This document shows positions 24,963 to 33,090 of a stretch of 33,090 nucleotides of DNA, one piece after another. This DNA comes from Syntrophus sp. PtaB.Bin001. GTDB lineage: Bacteria; Desulfobacterota; Syntrophia; Syntrophales; Syntrophaceae. The notes beneath the pieces are model-generated. The model did not search any database. It had not been told where the DNA came from and was given only the letters and a program-made list of their open reading frames with translations. Location of the stretch: contig MVQR01000002.1 in the NCBI GenBank assembly GCA_002067815.1, forward strand, positions 1 through 33,090. The letters are read 5' to 3'. The position numbers and the translations under genes were made by a program. Every line of letters begins with the position of its first letter. The first letter of the stretch is position 1.

Positions 24963-26900
24963 ATGAACATGAATAGATTAATTCACCCAACGCCCAGAAA
25001 GCGGGTTTTGTTGTTTTTAATCGGAGACGTCCTCTCCATTTGCTTTTCTCTCTATCTTTCCTTTTTGGTACATTTCAACTTCAGTCAAACGGTTGATTAT
25101 GTCGTACTGCTGGAAAATGTGCTGCCGTTCTTTCTTGTCGTAAAACTGTTTTTCCTTGCATTGTTCCGGGGATATCGGATGACCTGGCGTTATGTGGGAG
25201 TGTCCGATTTAACCAATATCATGGCGGCGATCATGATTTCCAACTTAATTCTTATGGTTGCTAGTTTCCCCTTTCCAAATTTATTGCACATCCAGTTTCC
25301 CATCGAAGGCTATGTCAAGCGGATTTTCATCGTGGACGGTATCTTTTCTCTCTTCTTTATCGGTGGGTTAAGGATCGCCAAGCGGGTCTATCTGGAAGTC
25401 ATTCGAAAGAAGAACCCAGCTAGACAGGGTAAAAAAACATTAATCTTGGGAGCCGGGAATACCGGTGAGATGATTTTGCGGGATACGGTGCGACAACTTT
25501 TTTCTGATTTTTATCCTGTCGGCCTTCTGGATGATGATCCCCGTAAGTTGGGTACTTACATCCACGGCGTCAAGGTTCTGGGAAAAACGGATCAGCTTGA
25601 AAGCATGATAGCCGGAAACGAGATCGAGGCGGTCATTATTGCCATACCGTCTCTCAATCACAAGACGCTCAGGATTCTCTACGATTCAGCCAGAAGAGCA
25701 GGAGTGAAAACCATTAAATTCGTTCCACGGATCTATAATTACGAGCGGCCGGAAATCAATCTCAAAGCCCTTGACGATATAGCCATCGAAGACCTGATCG
25801 GGCGTCAGGCAATCAATGTCGATTATCAGAGTATCCGGGATTTTTTAACGGAAAAATCGATTCTGGTGACGGGCGCCGGAGGTTCCATTGGCTCGGAAAT
25901 AGTAACTCAGGTATGTTCTTTTCAACCTTCCTGTCTGATTTTGTTTGATATTGATGAAACGGAACTGCATAATTTGGGATTGAGGCTGCAGCGATTGTTC
26001 CCGGAGATAACGGACAAAATTAAATATGTGACGGGCGATGTCCGGGATTGGGGAAGGCTCCGTGAGGTATTCGGTGATTACAGCCCCCGGGTCGTTTTTC
26101 ACGCGGCGGCATATAAGCATGTTCCTATGATGGAGACCAACCCCAAAGAGGCCGTAAAAGTCAACATCTTTGGAACATACGCCCTTGCTCTGGCTTCCAG
26201 GAAATACGGCGTGGAGAAGTTCATCATGATTTCCACGGACAAGGCTGTCCGGCCGACCAGTGTAATGGGGGCGACCAAAAGAATGGCCGAGCACATCTGC
26301 CGGGCTTTCCAGGAAACAGCCGGTAATGGGGAAGACTGTAAATCAACGCAGTTTGTTTCAGTGCGCTTCGGCAACGTTCTGGGAAGCCGCGGAAGTGTTC
26401 TGCCTCTGTTTCTCGATCAGTTGAAGCACGGAGGACCGTTGACAGTTACGCATAAAGACATGAAACGCTACTTCATGACGATTCCGGAGGCGGTGTCTCT
26501 GGTGTTGCAGGCTTCGACGATGGGCAGCGGCGGCGAGGTCTTTGTCCTGGATATGGGTGAACCAGTCTATATTCTTGATGTCGCCGAGGAACTGGTTCGC
26601 CTTCATGGCCTTGAACCCCATAAGGACATTGAATTCGAGTTTACCGGTTTGCGACCGGGAGAGAAACTTTTTGAGGAAATCCTGACGGCCGAAGAAGGCA
26701 CTGTCGCCAGCAAACATGAAAAGGTTTTTATCGCCCGCAACAGTGAAAAATATACCTTGGAAGACTTGAATGTCATCCTGGAAGATTTCGACAAGCAGGT
26801 CAAATCCCTGGAACCGGGCAGCCACGAGGCCGTCAAGGCACTCCTGAAGAAGTATGTAAAGCATTATGAGGTTCCTGTAACCGGTGCAGAGAGCTCGTAA
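24963..26900 (+). CDS. WbpM/PglF/CapD-type membrane UDP-GlcNAc 4,6-dehydratase
   Basis: A 645-residue protein. The N-terminus has about four membrane segments (roughly 14-37, 47-68, 85-103 and 119-137). A first Rossmann domain has ILGAGNTGE (161-169), and a second, catalytic SDR domain has VTGAGGSIGSE (302-312), FHAAAYKHVP (379-388) and STDKAVRP (424-431). Where ordinary SDRs have Tyr-x3-Lys this protein has Met435-x3-Lys439 (MGATK), the altered Ser-Met-Lys triad known from WbpM and PglF. These enzymes convert UDP-GlcNAc to UDP-4-keto-6-deoxy-GlcNAc, the shared precursor of QuiNAc, FucNAc and bacillosamine. It could serve both the WbpV-like reductase nearby and the PglE-like aminotransferase at 19251. 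Length matches the family. The start lacks a good ribosome binding site. Confidence 0.93.
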   Translation: MNMNRLIHPTPRKRVLLFLIGDVLSICFSLYLSFLVHFNFSQTVDYVVLLENVLPFFLVVKLFFLALFRGYRMTWRYVGVSDLTNIMAAIMISNLILMVASFPFPNLLHIQFPIEGYVKRIFIVDGIFSLFFIGGLRIAKRVYLEVIRKKNPARQGKKTLILGAGNTGEMILRDTVRQLFSDFYPVGLLDDDPRKLGTYIHGVKVLGKTDQLESMIAGNEIEAVIIAIPSLNHKTLRILYDSARRAGVKTIKFVPRIYNYERPEINLKALDDIAIEDLIGRQAINVDYQSIRDFLTEKSILVTGAGGSIGSEIVTQVCSFQPSCLILFDIDETELHNLGLRLQRLFPEITDKIKYVTGDVRDWGRLREVFGDYSPRVVFHAAAYKHVPMMETNPKEAVKVNIFGTYALALASRKYGVEKFIMISTDKAVRPTSVMGATKRMAEHICRAFQETAGNGEDCKSTQFVSVRFGNVLGSRGSVLPLFLDQLKHGGPLTVTHKDMKRYFMTIPEAVSLVLQASTMGSGGEVFVLDMGEPVYILDVAEELVRLHGLEPHKDIEFEFTGLRPGEKLFEEILTAEEGTVASKHEKVFIARNSEKYTLEDLNVILEDFDKQVKSLEPGSHEAVKALLKKYVKHYEVPVTGAESS

Positions 26901-26912
26901 CTATTTTTCGTG

Positions 26913-26920
26913 AAGGAGGT
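26913..26920 (+). promoter_or_regulatory. Strong Shine-Dalgarno site defining a TTG start
   Basis: AAGGAGGT, a near-perfect anti-16S match, lies six bases before TTG 26927. No ATG or GTG in the right frame sits at a comparable distance, so this site makes TTG the most likely start of the 2-epimerase gene. Confidence 0.8.
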
Positions 26921-26926
26921 GCTTCA

Positions 26927-28159
26927 TTGAACGGAACCGCAAATAGCCATAAATGGATCCTGGTCGTCGGCGCCAGACCGAATTTCATGAAGATCGCCCC
27001 CCTGATGCGGGCCATTGGCTCATGCAATGAGAAGCGCGATATAAAGGTTAGGCCGTTTCTCGTTCATACGGGACAACATTACGATGCAAGCATGTCCGAT
27101 GCCTTTTTCCGGGATCTGCGGCTGCCGGAGCCGGACGTTCATCTGGGGGTCGGTTCGGGGAATCACGGCGAACAGACGGGTAAGGTATTGATTGAATTTG
27201 AAAAAATCCTGCTTCGTGAATGTCCCGAGCTGGTAATCGTGGTTGGGGATGTTAATTCCACACTGGCCTGCGCCCTTGCGGCCGTTAAACTGCACATTCC
27301 CGTAGCCCACGTGGAAGCCGGGCTGCGCAGTTTCGACCGGACCATGCCCGAGGAGATCAACCGGATCGTCACCGATGCCGTGTCCGATTATCTCTTCACC
27401 CCGTCGCCCGACGGAGATGAACATCTGCTCAACGAGGGAATTTCCCGGGAAAAGATCTTTCTCGTCGGCGATATTATGGTCGATAGTCTGTTGTTCAACC
27501 TGGAACAGGCGAAAGAAACGAGGATCCTGGCCAATCTGGGACTCGTCGATTCTCCGGCGGCTGCGGGAGACCACCCCCGGTCGATGCCCTACGCCCTGCT
27601 GACGCTCCATCGCCCGGCCAATGTCGATGACCGGGAAACTTTCAGCCGCATTCTGACAGGCCTGCTCGCAGTGGCGGCAAAGCTTCCCGTTATTTTCCCG
27701 CTGCACCCCCGGACCCGGAAGCAGGTGAACGCTTTCGGGCTGAACGACGCCTTTGTCTTCCACGGCGCCTTGCCTGTCGACTCTTCCCTGTACCTGGATG
27801 AGAAGGGATGGATTCCGAAAGTTCATTGTTTTGAACCCCTGGGTTATCTGGAATTCCTCAATCTCATGGCCCATGCGCAGGCGGTTCTCACGGATTCCGG
27901 AGGAATACAGGAAGAAACCACAGTCCTGAACATCCCCTGCATTACCCTGCGGGATTCGACGGAACGTCCCATCACCCTGACGGAAGGGACGAATGTCCTG
28001 GTCCATGATGATCCGCAAAAGATTGTGGCTGAGATGGACAAGGTCTTGGCGGGTCAAAGCCGCCGGGGAAAATGTCCCGATATCTGGGACGGTCATACCG
28101 CCGAACGGATTGTGGCAGTCCTCAATGAAAGATTGGGCTCCCGGTCGTCTGTTCCTTAG
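26927..28159 (+). CDS. wecB: Non-hydrolysing UDP-HexNAc 2-epimerase (WecB/WbpI family)
   Basis: A 410-residue GT-B-like epimerase. VVGARPNFMKIAPL (13-26) opens the N-terminal domain, followed by HTGQHYDASM, HVEAGLRSFDRTMPEEINR with the conserved acidic residues, HPRTRKQ and, in the C-terminal nucleotide-binding part, TDSGGIQEETTVL. The family inverts C2 of UDP-GlcNAc to give UDP-ManNAc. The WbpI branch does the same on UDP-GlcNAc(3NAc)A. With a WbpB/D/E-like set and WbuX in the same locus the WbpI activity is attractive, but the sequence read here does not separate the two. Start TTG 26927 is supported by AAGGAGGT six bases upstream. It lies 26 bases after the dehydratase stop and is followed by the 6-dehydrogenase gene. 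Confidence 0.92.
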   Translation: MNGTANSHKWILVVGARPNFMKIAPLMRAIGSCNEKRDIKVRPFLVHTGQHYDASMSDAFFRDLRLPEPDVHLGVGSGNHGEQTGKVLIEFEKILLRECPELVIVVGDVNSTLACALAAVKLHIPVAHVEAGLRSFDRTMPEEINRIVTDAVSDYLFTPSPDGDEHLLNEGISREKIFLVGDIMVDSLLFNLEQAKETRILANLGLVDSPAAAGDHPRSMPYALLTLHRPANVDDRETFSRILTGLLAVAAKLPVIFPLHPRTRKQVNAFGLNDAFVFHGALPVDSSLYLDEKGWIPKVHCFEPLGYLEFLNLMAHAQAVLTDSGGIQEETTVLNIPCITLRDSTERPITLTEGTNVLVHDDPQKIVAEMDKVLAGQSRRGKCPDIWDGHTAERIVAVLNERLGSRSSVP

Positions 28160-28239
28160 TATTTTCAGAAGCGGCAGCGTTGCTGGACGCCTGCCTGTAT
28201 TAAATGAGCAGTCAATCTTAACGCAGAAAGGAATGTCTT

Positions 28240-29883
28240 ATGAGTGAACAGTTGATGTCCGTCAGTCCCAGCGGCGAGAGCTTTGCGCTTCCCGTTCCGG
28301 AGGATTACCCCGGTGAGTTTGAACGGCTGAAACAGATAGTACAGGAGCAGCATTCCATGGGACGGGAAATCGTCGTCGTCATGGGGCTTGGTTTTGTGGG
28401 GGCCGTAATGGCCGGAGTCGTGGCTGACGCCGTCGATAAAGGGACGGGAACCCCCAACAAATTTGTTATCGGCATGCAGAGGCCTTCGGTACGGTCTTTC
28501 TGGAAGATTCCCCTGTTTAATCGGGGGATCGTCCCTGTGGAGGCGGAAGATCCGGAGGTTGCCCCGCTGATCCGTCGTTGCGTTACCGAGAAGAAGACCC
28601 TGATGGCCACCTTTACCGATGATGCGTTGTCACTGGCCGATGTGGTTGTGGTTGATGTGCAGTGCGACTACTTCAAGGAAATTTTGGGGGACGTCAGAAT
28701 GGGTTATGCCGAGATTGCCGCCCTGGAAGAGAGCCTGAAGATTCTCGGGGAGAAGATCCAGCCGCAATGCCTGGTCTTGATAGAAACGACCGTTCCTCCC
28801 GGCACCACGGAGTACATTGCCTATCCCATCGTCAAGAAGGCCTTTGAGCGGCGCGGCCTTACTGACGCCGAGCCGCTTTTGGCTCATTCCTTCGAGCGGG
28901 TGATGCCCGGCCGGGAATATGTGTCGTCCATCCGGGATTTCTGGCGGGTTTGCAGCGGCGTTAACGATACCGCCAGGAAGCTGGTAACTCAATTCCTTTC
29001 CGGTATATTGAATGTGGAAAAATTTCCCCTGACCGTTTTAGACCGGCCCATTGAAAGCGAGACGTGCAAGATCGTGGAAAACTCCTTCCGGGCGACCCTT
29101 CTTGCCTTTTTGGATGAATGGAGCGTTTTTGCCGAGCGCAACGGTGTCGATCTCATCAAGGTCATCCAGGCGATCAAGATGCGTCCCACCCATTCGAACA
29201 TGATCTTTCCCGGTCCCGGCATCGGCGGCTATTGCCTTCCCAAAGACGGCGGACTGGGAGTATGGGCCTACCGGACCCTGATGGGCTTCGATGATGATAT
29301 CTTCAAGTTGACGCCCATGGCCATCGACATCAACGACACGCGGGCGCTCCATGCCGCCGAACTGGTGCGCGATGCCCTGCGCAATATGGGCAAGATCGTT
29401 GCCGCTTCGAAAATTGCCGTTCTCGGCGCGTCTTATCGGGAGGATGTGGGCGATACCCGCTACAGCGGTTCGGAGATGCTGGTCCGCAAACTGACGGAGA
29501 TGGGTGGGGAGATCTCCGTGCATGATCCCTATGTCCAGCACTGGTGGGAATTTGAAAAGCAGGATACGTATCCCGCGACGGGCCATTCCTGGTCAAGATT
29601 TTTCCGCAACCAGGAAAAACTGACAGAACTGCGCATTCAGCCGGATTTGAGCGAGGTTTTGAAAGGCGCCGATGCAGTGGTCCTGGCTGTTCGTCACAAG
29701 GCTTACCTGGGTCTTGACCCTGATGATCTGTTGAGTATGGTAAAGAAACCTTTTGCCGTGGTGGATTGTTTCGGCATTCTGAACGATGACAATATTCGCC
29801 GCTTTCTTTTCCTCGGCTGTGAGGTCAAAGGATTGGGGCGCGGTCACATCAAGCGGCTCAAGGATCAGGTGAGAAGTCGATGA
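28240..29883 (+). CDS. UDP-sugar 6-dehydrogenase family (WbpA/WecC-like), extended form
   Basis: A 547-residue member of the UDP-glucose/GDP-mannose dehydrogenase family. The NAD-binding loop is GLGFVG (49-54), the middle domain contains [14 protein letters not shown] (272-285), and [12 protein letters not shown] holds the catalytic Cys332. A C-terminal substrate-binding domain starts near [18 protein letters not shown]. The family oxidises C6 of a UDP-sugar twice to a uronic acid. It is about 100 residues longer than common WecC/WbpA enzymes: there are roughly 43 residues before the Rossmann strand and extra sequence in both halves. Start ATG 28240 has AAAGGAA six bases upstream. ATG 28357 with AGGAG nine bases upstream is a possible internal start. 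Its stop overlaps the next gene as ATGA. The substrate is likely UDP-GlcNAc or UDP-ManNAc (inference). Confidence 0.87.
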   Translation: MSEQLMSVSPSGESFALPVPEDYPGEFERLKQIVQEQHSMGREIVVVMGLGFVGAVMAGVVADAVDKGTGTPNKFVIGMQRPSVRSFWKIPLFNRGIVPVEAEDPEVAPLIRRCVTEKKTLMATFTDDALSLADVVVVDVQCDYFKEILGDVRMGYAEIAALEESLKILGEKIQPQCLVLIETTVPPGTTEYIAYPIVKKAFERRGLTDAEPLLAHSFERVMPGREYVSSIRDFWRVCSGVNDTARKLVTQFLSGILNVEKFPLTVLDRPIESETCKIVENSFRATLLAFLDEWSVFAERNGVDLIKVIQAIKMRPTHSNMIFPGPGIGGYCLPKDGGLGVWAYRTLMGFDDDIFKLTPMAIDINDTRALHAAELVRDALRNMGKIVAASKIAVLGASYREDVGDTRYSGSEMLVRKLTEMGGEISVHDPYVQHWWEFEKQDTYPATGHSWSRFFRNQEKLTELRIQPDLSEVLKGADAVVLAVRHKAYLGLDPDDLLSMVKKPFAVVDCFGILNDDNIRRFLFLGCEVKGLGRGHIKRLKDQVRSR

Positions 29884-30938
29884 GAAAGATTCTAGTCACC
29901 GGCGCCGCCGGTTTCATCGGATTTCATCTGGCCGGCAGGCTGCTGGCAGCCGGAAATCAAGTAATAGGTCTTGACAATCTTAGTGACTATTACGATGTTC
30001 GGTTGAAAGAGGCCCGGCTTGCCCGACTGATGTCCCTGAACAACTTCCGGTTTCTCAGAATGGGATTGGAAGAACGGGAGAAACTGCTACGCCTCTTTGC
30101 TGAAGAAAAATTCGATGTGGTGGTCAATCTAGCGGCCCAGGCCGGTGTGCGCTATTCCCTTGTCAATCCCTATGCTTATATAGACAGTAATATTGTCGGT
30201 TTTATTAATATCCTTGAAGGATGCCGCCATCATGGCGTGCAGCATTTGGTTTTTGCCTCCTCAAGTTCCGTTTACGGCGCCAACACCAAGATGCCCTTTT
30301 CCGTGCATCACAACGTGGATCATCCCGTTTCCCTCTATGCGGCAACAAAGAAGGCCAATGAATTGATGGCACATTCTTATGCAAGCCTTTACAACATACC
30401 TTGTACCGGTCTGCGCTTTTTTACCGTTTACGGTCCCTGGGGACGCCCGGACATGGCTCTGTTCCTCTTTACAAAGGCGATTCTCGAAGGCCGGTCGATT
30501 GATGTCTTCAACCACGGCAGAATGCAGCGGGATTTTACCTTCATCGAGGATATCGTTGAAGGGGTGGTTCGAGTAATTGACCGGATTCCGCAGGCGAATC
30601 CGCTCTGGGATGGCGCCAGTCCTGATCCCGGGACCAGTTATGCGCCGTACAGGATTTACAACATCGGCAACAACCACCCGGTGGAACTGATGCGTTTCAT
30701 CGAGGTGTTGGAGGATTGTTTGGGAAAAAAGGCTGAGAAAAATCTACTGCCTCTTCAGGCCGGCGATGTGCCAGCCACGTATGCCGATGTCGACGACCTG
30801 GTCCGGGATGTAGGCTTTCAGCCGGCAACCACTATTGAAGAGGGCCTTCGCCGTTTTGTGGATTGGTACCGGGAATATTACTCAAATGGTGAAATTCAGG
30901 ATTCGGTTCCCGTAAGTTTAAATGAGTCACGGAGGTAA
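29880..30938 (+). CDS. UDP-glucuronate 4-epimerase-like SDR (LspL/GAE type)
   Basis: A 352-residue extended SDR with [15 protein letters not shown] (7-21), [20 protein letters not shown] (85-104), FASSSSVYG (125-133) and [11 protein letters not shown] with the Tyr153/Lys157 pair. The AQAGVRYS...NPYAYIDSN and [17 protein letters not shown] segments are hallmarks of the UDP-glucuronic acid 4-epimerase group, which interconverts UDP-GlcA and UDP-GalA. It directly follows the 6-dehydrogenase with an ATGA overlap, so it probably acts on that enzyme's uronic acid product. If so, the dehydrogenase or epimerase may be broader than the names imply (GlcA versus HexNAcA). RmlA follows three bases after its stop. 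Length is standard, and no oddities were seen. Confidence 0.88.
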   Translation: MRKILVTGAAGFIGFHLAGRLLAAGNQVIGLDNLSDYYDVRLKEARLARLMSLNNFRFLRMGLEEREKLLRLFAEEKFDVVVNLAAQAGVRYSLVNPYAYIDSNIVGFINILEGCRHHGVQHLVFASSSSVYGANTKMPFSVHHNVDHPVSLYAATKKANELMAHSYASLYNIPCTGLRFFTVYGPWGRPDMALFLFTKAILEGRSIDVFNHGRMQRDFTFIEDIVEGVVRVIDRIPQANPLWDGASPDPGTSYAPYRIYNIGNNHPVELMRFIEVLEDCLGKKAEKNLLPLQAGDVPATYADVDDLVRDVGFQPATTIEEGLRRFVDWYREYYSNGEIQDSVPVSLNESRR

Positions 30939-30941
30939 AAG

Positions 30942-31820
30942 ATGATCGAGAAGGGAATCATTCTGGCGGGCGGATCCGGGACGCGCCTTTATCCGTTGAC
31001 CCAGGCTGTCAGTAAACAGCTTATGCCGGTTTACGATAAACCCATGATTTACTACCCCCTGTGCACGCTGATGCTTGCCGGGATCAACGATATTCTGGTG
31101 ATCACCACCCCGCAGGATCAGCCGCTGTTCCAATCCCAGTTGCGCGACGGAAGCCAGTGGGGCATCCGGATCGAATATGCGGTGCAACCCAATCCCGACG
31201 GGCTGGCTCAGGCTTTTATCATCGGCAGAGAATTTATCGCCGGCGATCCTTGTGCTTTAATTTTGGGCGATAACATCTTTTTCGGACACGGATTGGTGGA
31301 TAAATTGGAGGCTGCTGCAGTGCAGACGAGCGGAGCCACGGTTTTTGCCTACTGGGTGAAAGATCCGGAAAAATACGGCGTCGTGGAATTTGACAAAGAG
31401 GGGCGCGCCGTCAGTCTTGAGGAAAAACCCCAGCAGCCGAGGTCCAATTATGCCGTGACTGGGCTGTATTTCTATGATGAACAGGTCGTAGATTTTGCCC
31501 TGGGACTGAAACCATCCGCACGAGGGGAACTGGAAATTACCGATCTGAATCGGTGTTATCTCGAACGCAATCAGTTGCGGGTGGAAACTCTGGGGCGGGG
31601 GTTTGCCTGGCTGGATACCGGTTCGCACGAATCGCTTTTGCAGGCATCCAATTTCGTGGAGACCATCGAAGAGAGGCAGGGGCTCAAGATCTCCTGTCCG
31701 GAAGAAATCGCATACCGCAGAGGCTATATAACCAGTGAAAAGCTGTTGAAATTGGCCCAGCCCCTGGCTAAAAATCAATACGGAGAATACCTGATCAAAA
31801 TTGCCAATCATGAGAGGTAG
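30942..31820 (+). CDS. rfbA: Glucose-1-phosphate thymidylyltransferase RmlA
   Basis: A 292-residue nucleotidyltransferase. [16 protein letters not shown] (5-20) is the nucleotide-binding signature and [17 protein letters not shown] (24-40) the sugar-phosphate site. DNIFFGHGL and [19 protein letters not shown] follow, which are the normal RmlA landmarks. It makes dTDP-glucose from glucose 1-phosphate and dTTP, the first step to dTDP-L-rhamnose and other dTDP-deoxysugars. The length equals RmlA of other bacteria. The start is well supported by GGAGG at 30931-30935, six bases upstream, overlapping the end of the preceding gene. It is followed three bases after its stop by rfbC, but neither rfbB nor rfbD is in the window. 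Confidence 0.96.
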   Translation: MIEKGIILAGGSGTRLYPLTQAVSKQLMPVYDKPMIYYPLCTLMLAGINDILVITTPQDQPLFQSQLRDGSQWGIRIEYAVQPNPDGLAQAFIIGREFIAGDPCALILGDNIFFGHGLVDKLEAAAVQTSGATVFAYWVKDPEKYGVVEFDKEGRAVSLEEKPQQPRSNYAVTGLYFYDEQVVDFALGLKPSARGELEITDLNRCYLERNQLRVETLGRGFAWLDTGSHESLLQASNFVETIEERQGLKISCPEEIAYRRGYITSEKLLKLAQPLAKNQYGEYLIKIANHER

Positions 31821-31823
31821 GAT

Positions 31824-32369
31824 ATGCCCTTTTCCTTCACCCCCCTTTCTCTTCCTGAGGTCATTCTCGTCGAACCGGGGATTTTTCCCGATCACCGGGG
31901 ATTGTTTTTTGAATTCTTCAAGGCCTCGGAGTTTGTGAAAGCCGGCCTGCCGGCCCATTTCCCCCAGGACAATTTTTCTTTTTCAAAAAAAGATGTGCTT
32001 CGCGGACTGCACTACCAGAAACATCCCAAAGCACAGGGGAAATTGGTTTCTGTCCTTAAAGGAAGAGTCTGGGATGTGACCGTTGATATCCGCAGACAAT
32101 CGCCGACCTTCCTGAAATGGACTTCAGTGGAACTTAATGACCGGAACCATGCGATGCTTTACATCCCACCCGGATTTGCCCACGGATTCGTGGCTTTGAC
32201 CGATGACGTTCACTTACTTTATAAGTGCACTAGCGAATATGATCAGCAAGCTGATGCCGGCGTTTGCTGGGATGATCCTGAGATCGGCATTCCCTGGCCC
32301 GTTAAACATCCGATCCTCTCGGAAAAGGATCGAGCCCTCCCTGCCGTCAATTATGCCGAAGTGTTCTGA
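31824..32369 (+). CDS. rfbC: dTDP-4-dehydrorhamnose 3,5-epimerase RmlC
   Basis: A 181-residue cupin. FPDHRGLFFEFF (21-32), QDNFSFSKKDVLRGLHYQ (48-65) with catalytic His63, WDVTVDIRRQSPTF and IPPGFAHGFVALTDDVHLLYKCT with Tyr133 are the family landmarks. It epimerises C3 and C5 of dTDP-4-keto-6-deoxyglucose in the rhamnose pathway. AGAGGTAGG just before the ATG is a good ribosome binding site. It is the last gene of the + strand cluster, with its end facing the end of the PilZ gene 15 bases away. RmlB and RmlD needed to complete the pathway must lie outside the window if dTDP-rhamnose is the product. Confidence 0.95.
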   Translation: MPFSFTPLSLPEVILVEPGIFPDHRGLFFEFFKASEFVKAGLPAHFPQDNFSFSKKDVLRGLHYQKHPKAQGKLVSVLKGRVWDVTVDIRRQSPTFLKWTSVELNDRNHAMLYIPPGFAHGFVALTDDVHLLYKCTSEYDQQADAGVCWDDPEIGIPWPVKHPILSEKDRALPAVNYAEVF

Positions 32370-32384
32370 TGTTGTCCCATTTGA

Positions 32385-33080
32385 TCAATCGGAAATAATC
32401 TTCCCTGCCGAGATTAACTGCCTCTGAATCATCAGCATCTTCTTTCCCAGGAAATACTCCACTTCCTTATCAATAAGCACGAACCTGGCCGATACATTCT
32501 CCAGATTGTGAATGTAACCGACAGTCTCAACCGGATTGCTGATTCTGACGATCTGTCCGTCGATATTGAAGGTCCTTCCCTCGAACATCAGCGATAAGGC
32601 GACTTTGCCGTATTCCAAGGGCGGTTCCGTCTTGGGATGGCTGAACTGGACGCCGCCGATGGAGATGTTGATCAGGTTGACCTTTTCGCCGTTTGCCAGG
32701 AGCGTAACCTCACTGTTGACTGTTGGTTTCACACGGTAATGCATCCGCAGATTGATGCCTGCCGGTTCCCCTTCCTGTTTCAGAACAAAGGCCGGTACAA
32801 TGCTTGATGCGGAAAGCGGGTACTCCTTGATAAGTTCTACAAGAATGGCCCGAAACCCAACCCGGATCACCTTTTTTTTATCCGTTTTTTCTCTTGCGGC
32901 AATAAGGTAGCTGGCGTTGATCTTGGCGCCGATATGTCTGCCGTAAAGGGGCGGAGACGTCTGGGAGATGATATACAACCGGTCCATGACATCATAGACC
33001 ATGGCCTTTCTCGCGACGACCCGGCCATTTTGCAAGTCGGCTTCTAGGACAATATCGAGCCTTGATCCTGCTCCTCTCAT
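32385..33080 (-). CDS. PilZ-domain protein (probable cyclic di-GMP receptor), possibly 5' truncated
   Basis: A 231-residue product read on the - strand. Residues about 1-100 look like the beta-rich N-terminal domain that precedes PilZ in YcgR-like proteins. Residues about 110-225 form the PilZ domain, with Arg112-x3-Arg116 (RMHYR) and NISIGG (138-143), which match the cyclic di-GMP-binding RxxxR and D/NxSxxG motifs. ATG 33080 is only ten bases from the window edge and the frame stays open to that edge, so the true start may lie further upstream. It converges with the polysaccharide operon. A PilZ protein next to a glycan locus could link cyclic di-GMP to surface or motility behaviour, but no direct functional tie is visible. 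Confidence 0.85.
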   Translation of the reverse strand: MRGAGSRLDIVLEADLQNGRVVARKAMVYDVMDRLYIISQTSPPLYGRHIGAKINASYLIAAREKTDKKKVIRVGFRAILVELIKEYPLSASSIVPAFVLKQEGEPAGINLRMHYRVKPTVNSEVTLLANGEKVNLINISIGGVQFSHPKTEPPLEYGKVALSLMFEGRTFNIDGQIVRISNPVETVGYIHNLENVSARFVLIDKEVEYFLGKKMLMIQRQLISAGKIISD

Positions 33081-33090
33081 GGAAAGTCTT

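Noticed and set aside
27020-28096. A 358-codon open frame on the - strand opposite the 2-epimerase gene
   Set aside because: It lies wholly antisense to a well-supported WecB-family gene, shows no recognisable motif and is explained by codon-bias mirroring in GC-rich coding DNA.
29038-29586. A 182-codon - strand frame opposite the 6-dehydrogenase
   Set aside because: Antisense shadow of a strong gene; no family features.
32370-32384. A bidirectional terminator between rfbC and the PilZ gene
   Set aside because: Only 15 bases separate the two stop codons, and no strong stem-loop with a T-run is visible around them.

Overview
The window is one large surface-polysaccharide (O-antigen or capsule/exopolysaccharide) biosynthesis locus. 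It holds 26 protein-coding genes, all on the + strand and mostly tightly packed or overlapping, plus one converging PilZ-domain gene on the - strand at the right edge. The Wzx-type flippase, initiating phosphoglycosyl transferases, Rml enzymes, periplasmic-type O-acylation pair and PilZ protein point to a Gram-negative bacterium. The mid-range base composition and the mix of families suggest a Desulfobacterota/Syntrophales-like organism, but that placement is a low-confidence impression. No rRNA, tRNA or CRISPR array was seen.

Layout: (A) 5-4995: a fused dehydrogenase/N-acetyltransferase (WbpB+WbpD-like), an SDR epimerase/dehydratase, a PLP aminotransferase (WbpE-like) and a membrane-anchored alpha/beta-hydrolase-like protein of unknown role. 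(B) 4996-9985: an AsnB-type amidotransferase, a hexapeptide acyltransferase and the WbuX-HisH-HisF set that turns an acetamido group on a sugar into an acetamidino group. (C) 10015-14686: a glycosyltransferase, the Wzx flippase and a second AsnB-type protein. (D) 14824-17299: an SGNH-hydrolase-like protein and an MBOAT O-acyltransferase, in clearly AT-richer DNA. (E) 17372-20438: a GT4 glycosyltransferase, a PglC-like phosphoglycosyl transferase and a PglE-like aminotransferase. (F) 20754-22993: two GT4 glycosyltransferases. (G) about 23050-23250: a decayed IS110-family transposase fragment on the - strand. (H) 23316-26900: a WbpV-like reductase/epimerase, a second phosphoglycosyl transferase and a WbpM/PglF-like UDP-GlcNAc 4,6-dehydratase. 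(I) 26927-32369: a WecB/WbpI-type 2-epimerase, a nucleotide-sugar 6-dehydrogenase, a UDP-glucuronate 4-epimerase-like SDR, RmlA and RmlC. (J) 32385-33080 (-): the PilZ protein, possibly truncated at the window edge.

How the genes may work together (inference): UDP-GlcNAc would be oxidised at C6 by the 28240 dehydrogenase, then oxidised, transaminated and acetylated at C3 by the 5-1612 fusion and the 2696 aminotransferase. The 26927 epimerase would invert C2, and WbuX/HisH/HisF would add nitrogen to give an acetamidino sugar of the ManNAc3NAmA type. Separately, the WbpM-like dehydratase plus either the WbpV-like reductase or the PglE-like aminotransferase would make 6-deoxy-HexNAc or 4-amino-6-deoxy-HexNAc sugars. 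These are likely first sugars loaded onto undecaprenyl phosphate by the two phosphoglycosyl transferases. This gene content is functionally close to the Pseudomonas aeruginosa O5-type locus. No Wzy polymerase, WaaL ligase, RmlB or RmlD is visible here. The transposase relic, the AT-rich patch and the duplicated initiating enzymes suggest the locus was assembled from more than one source.
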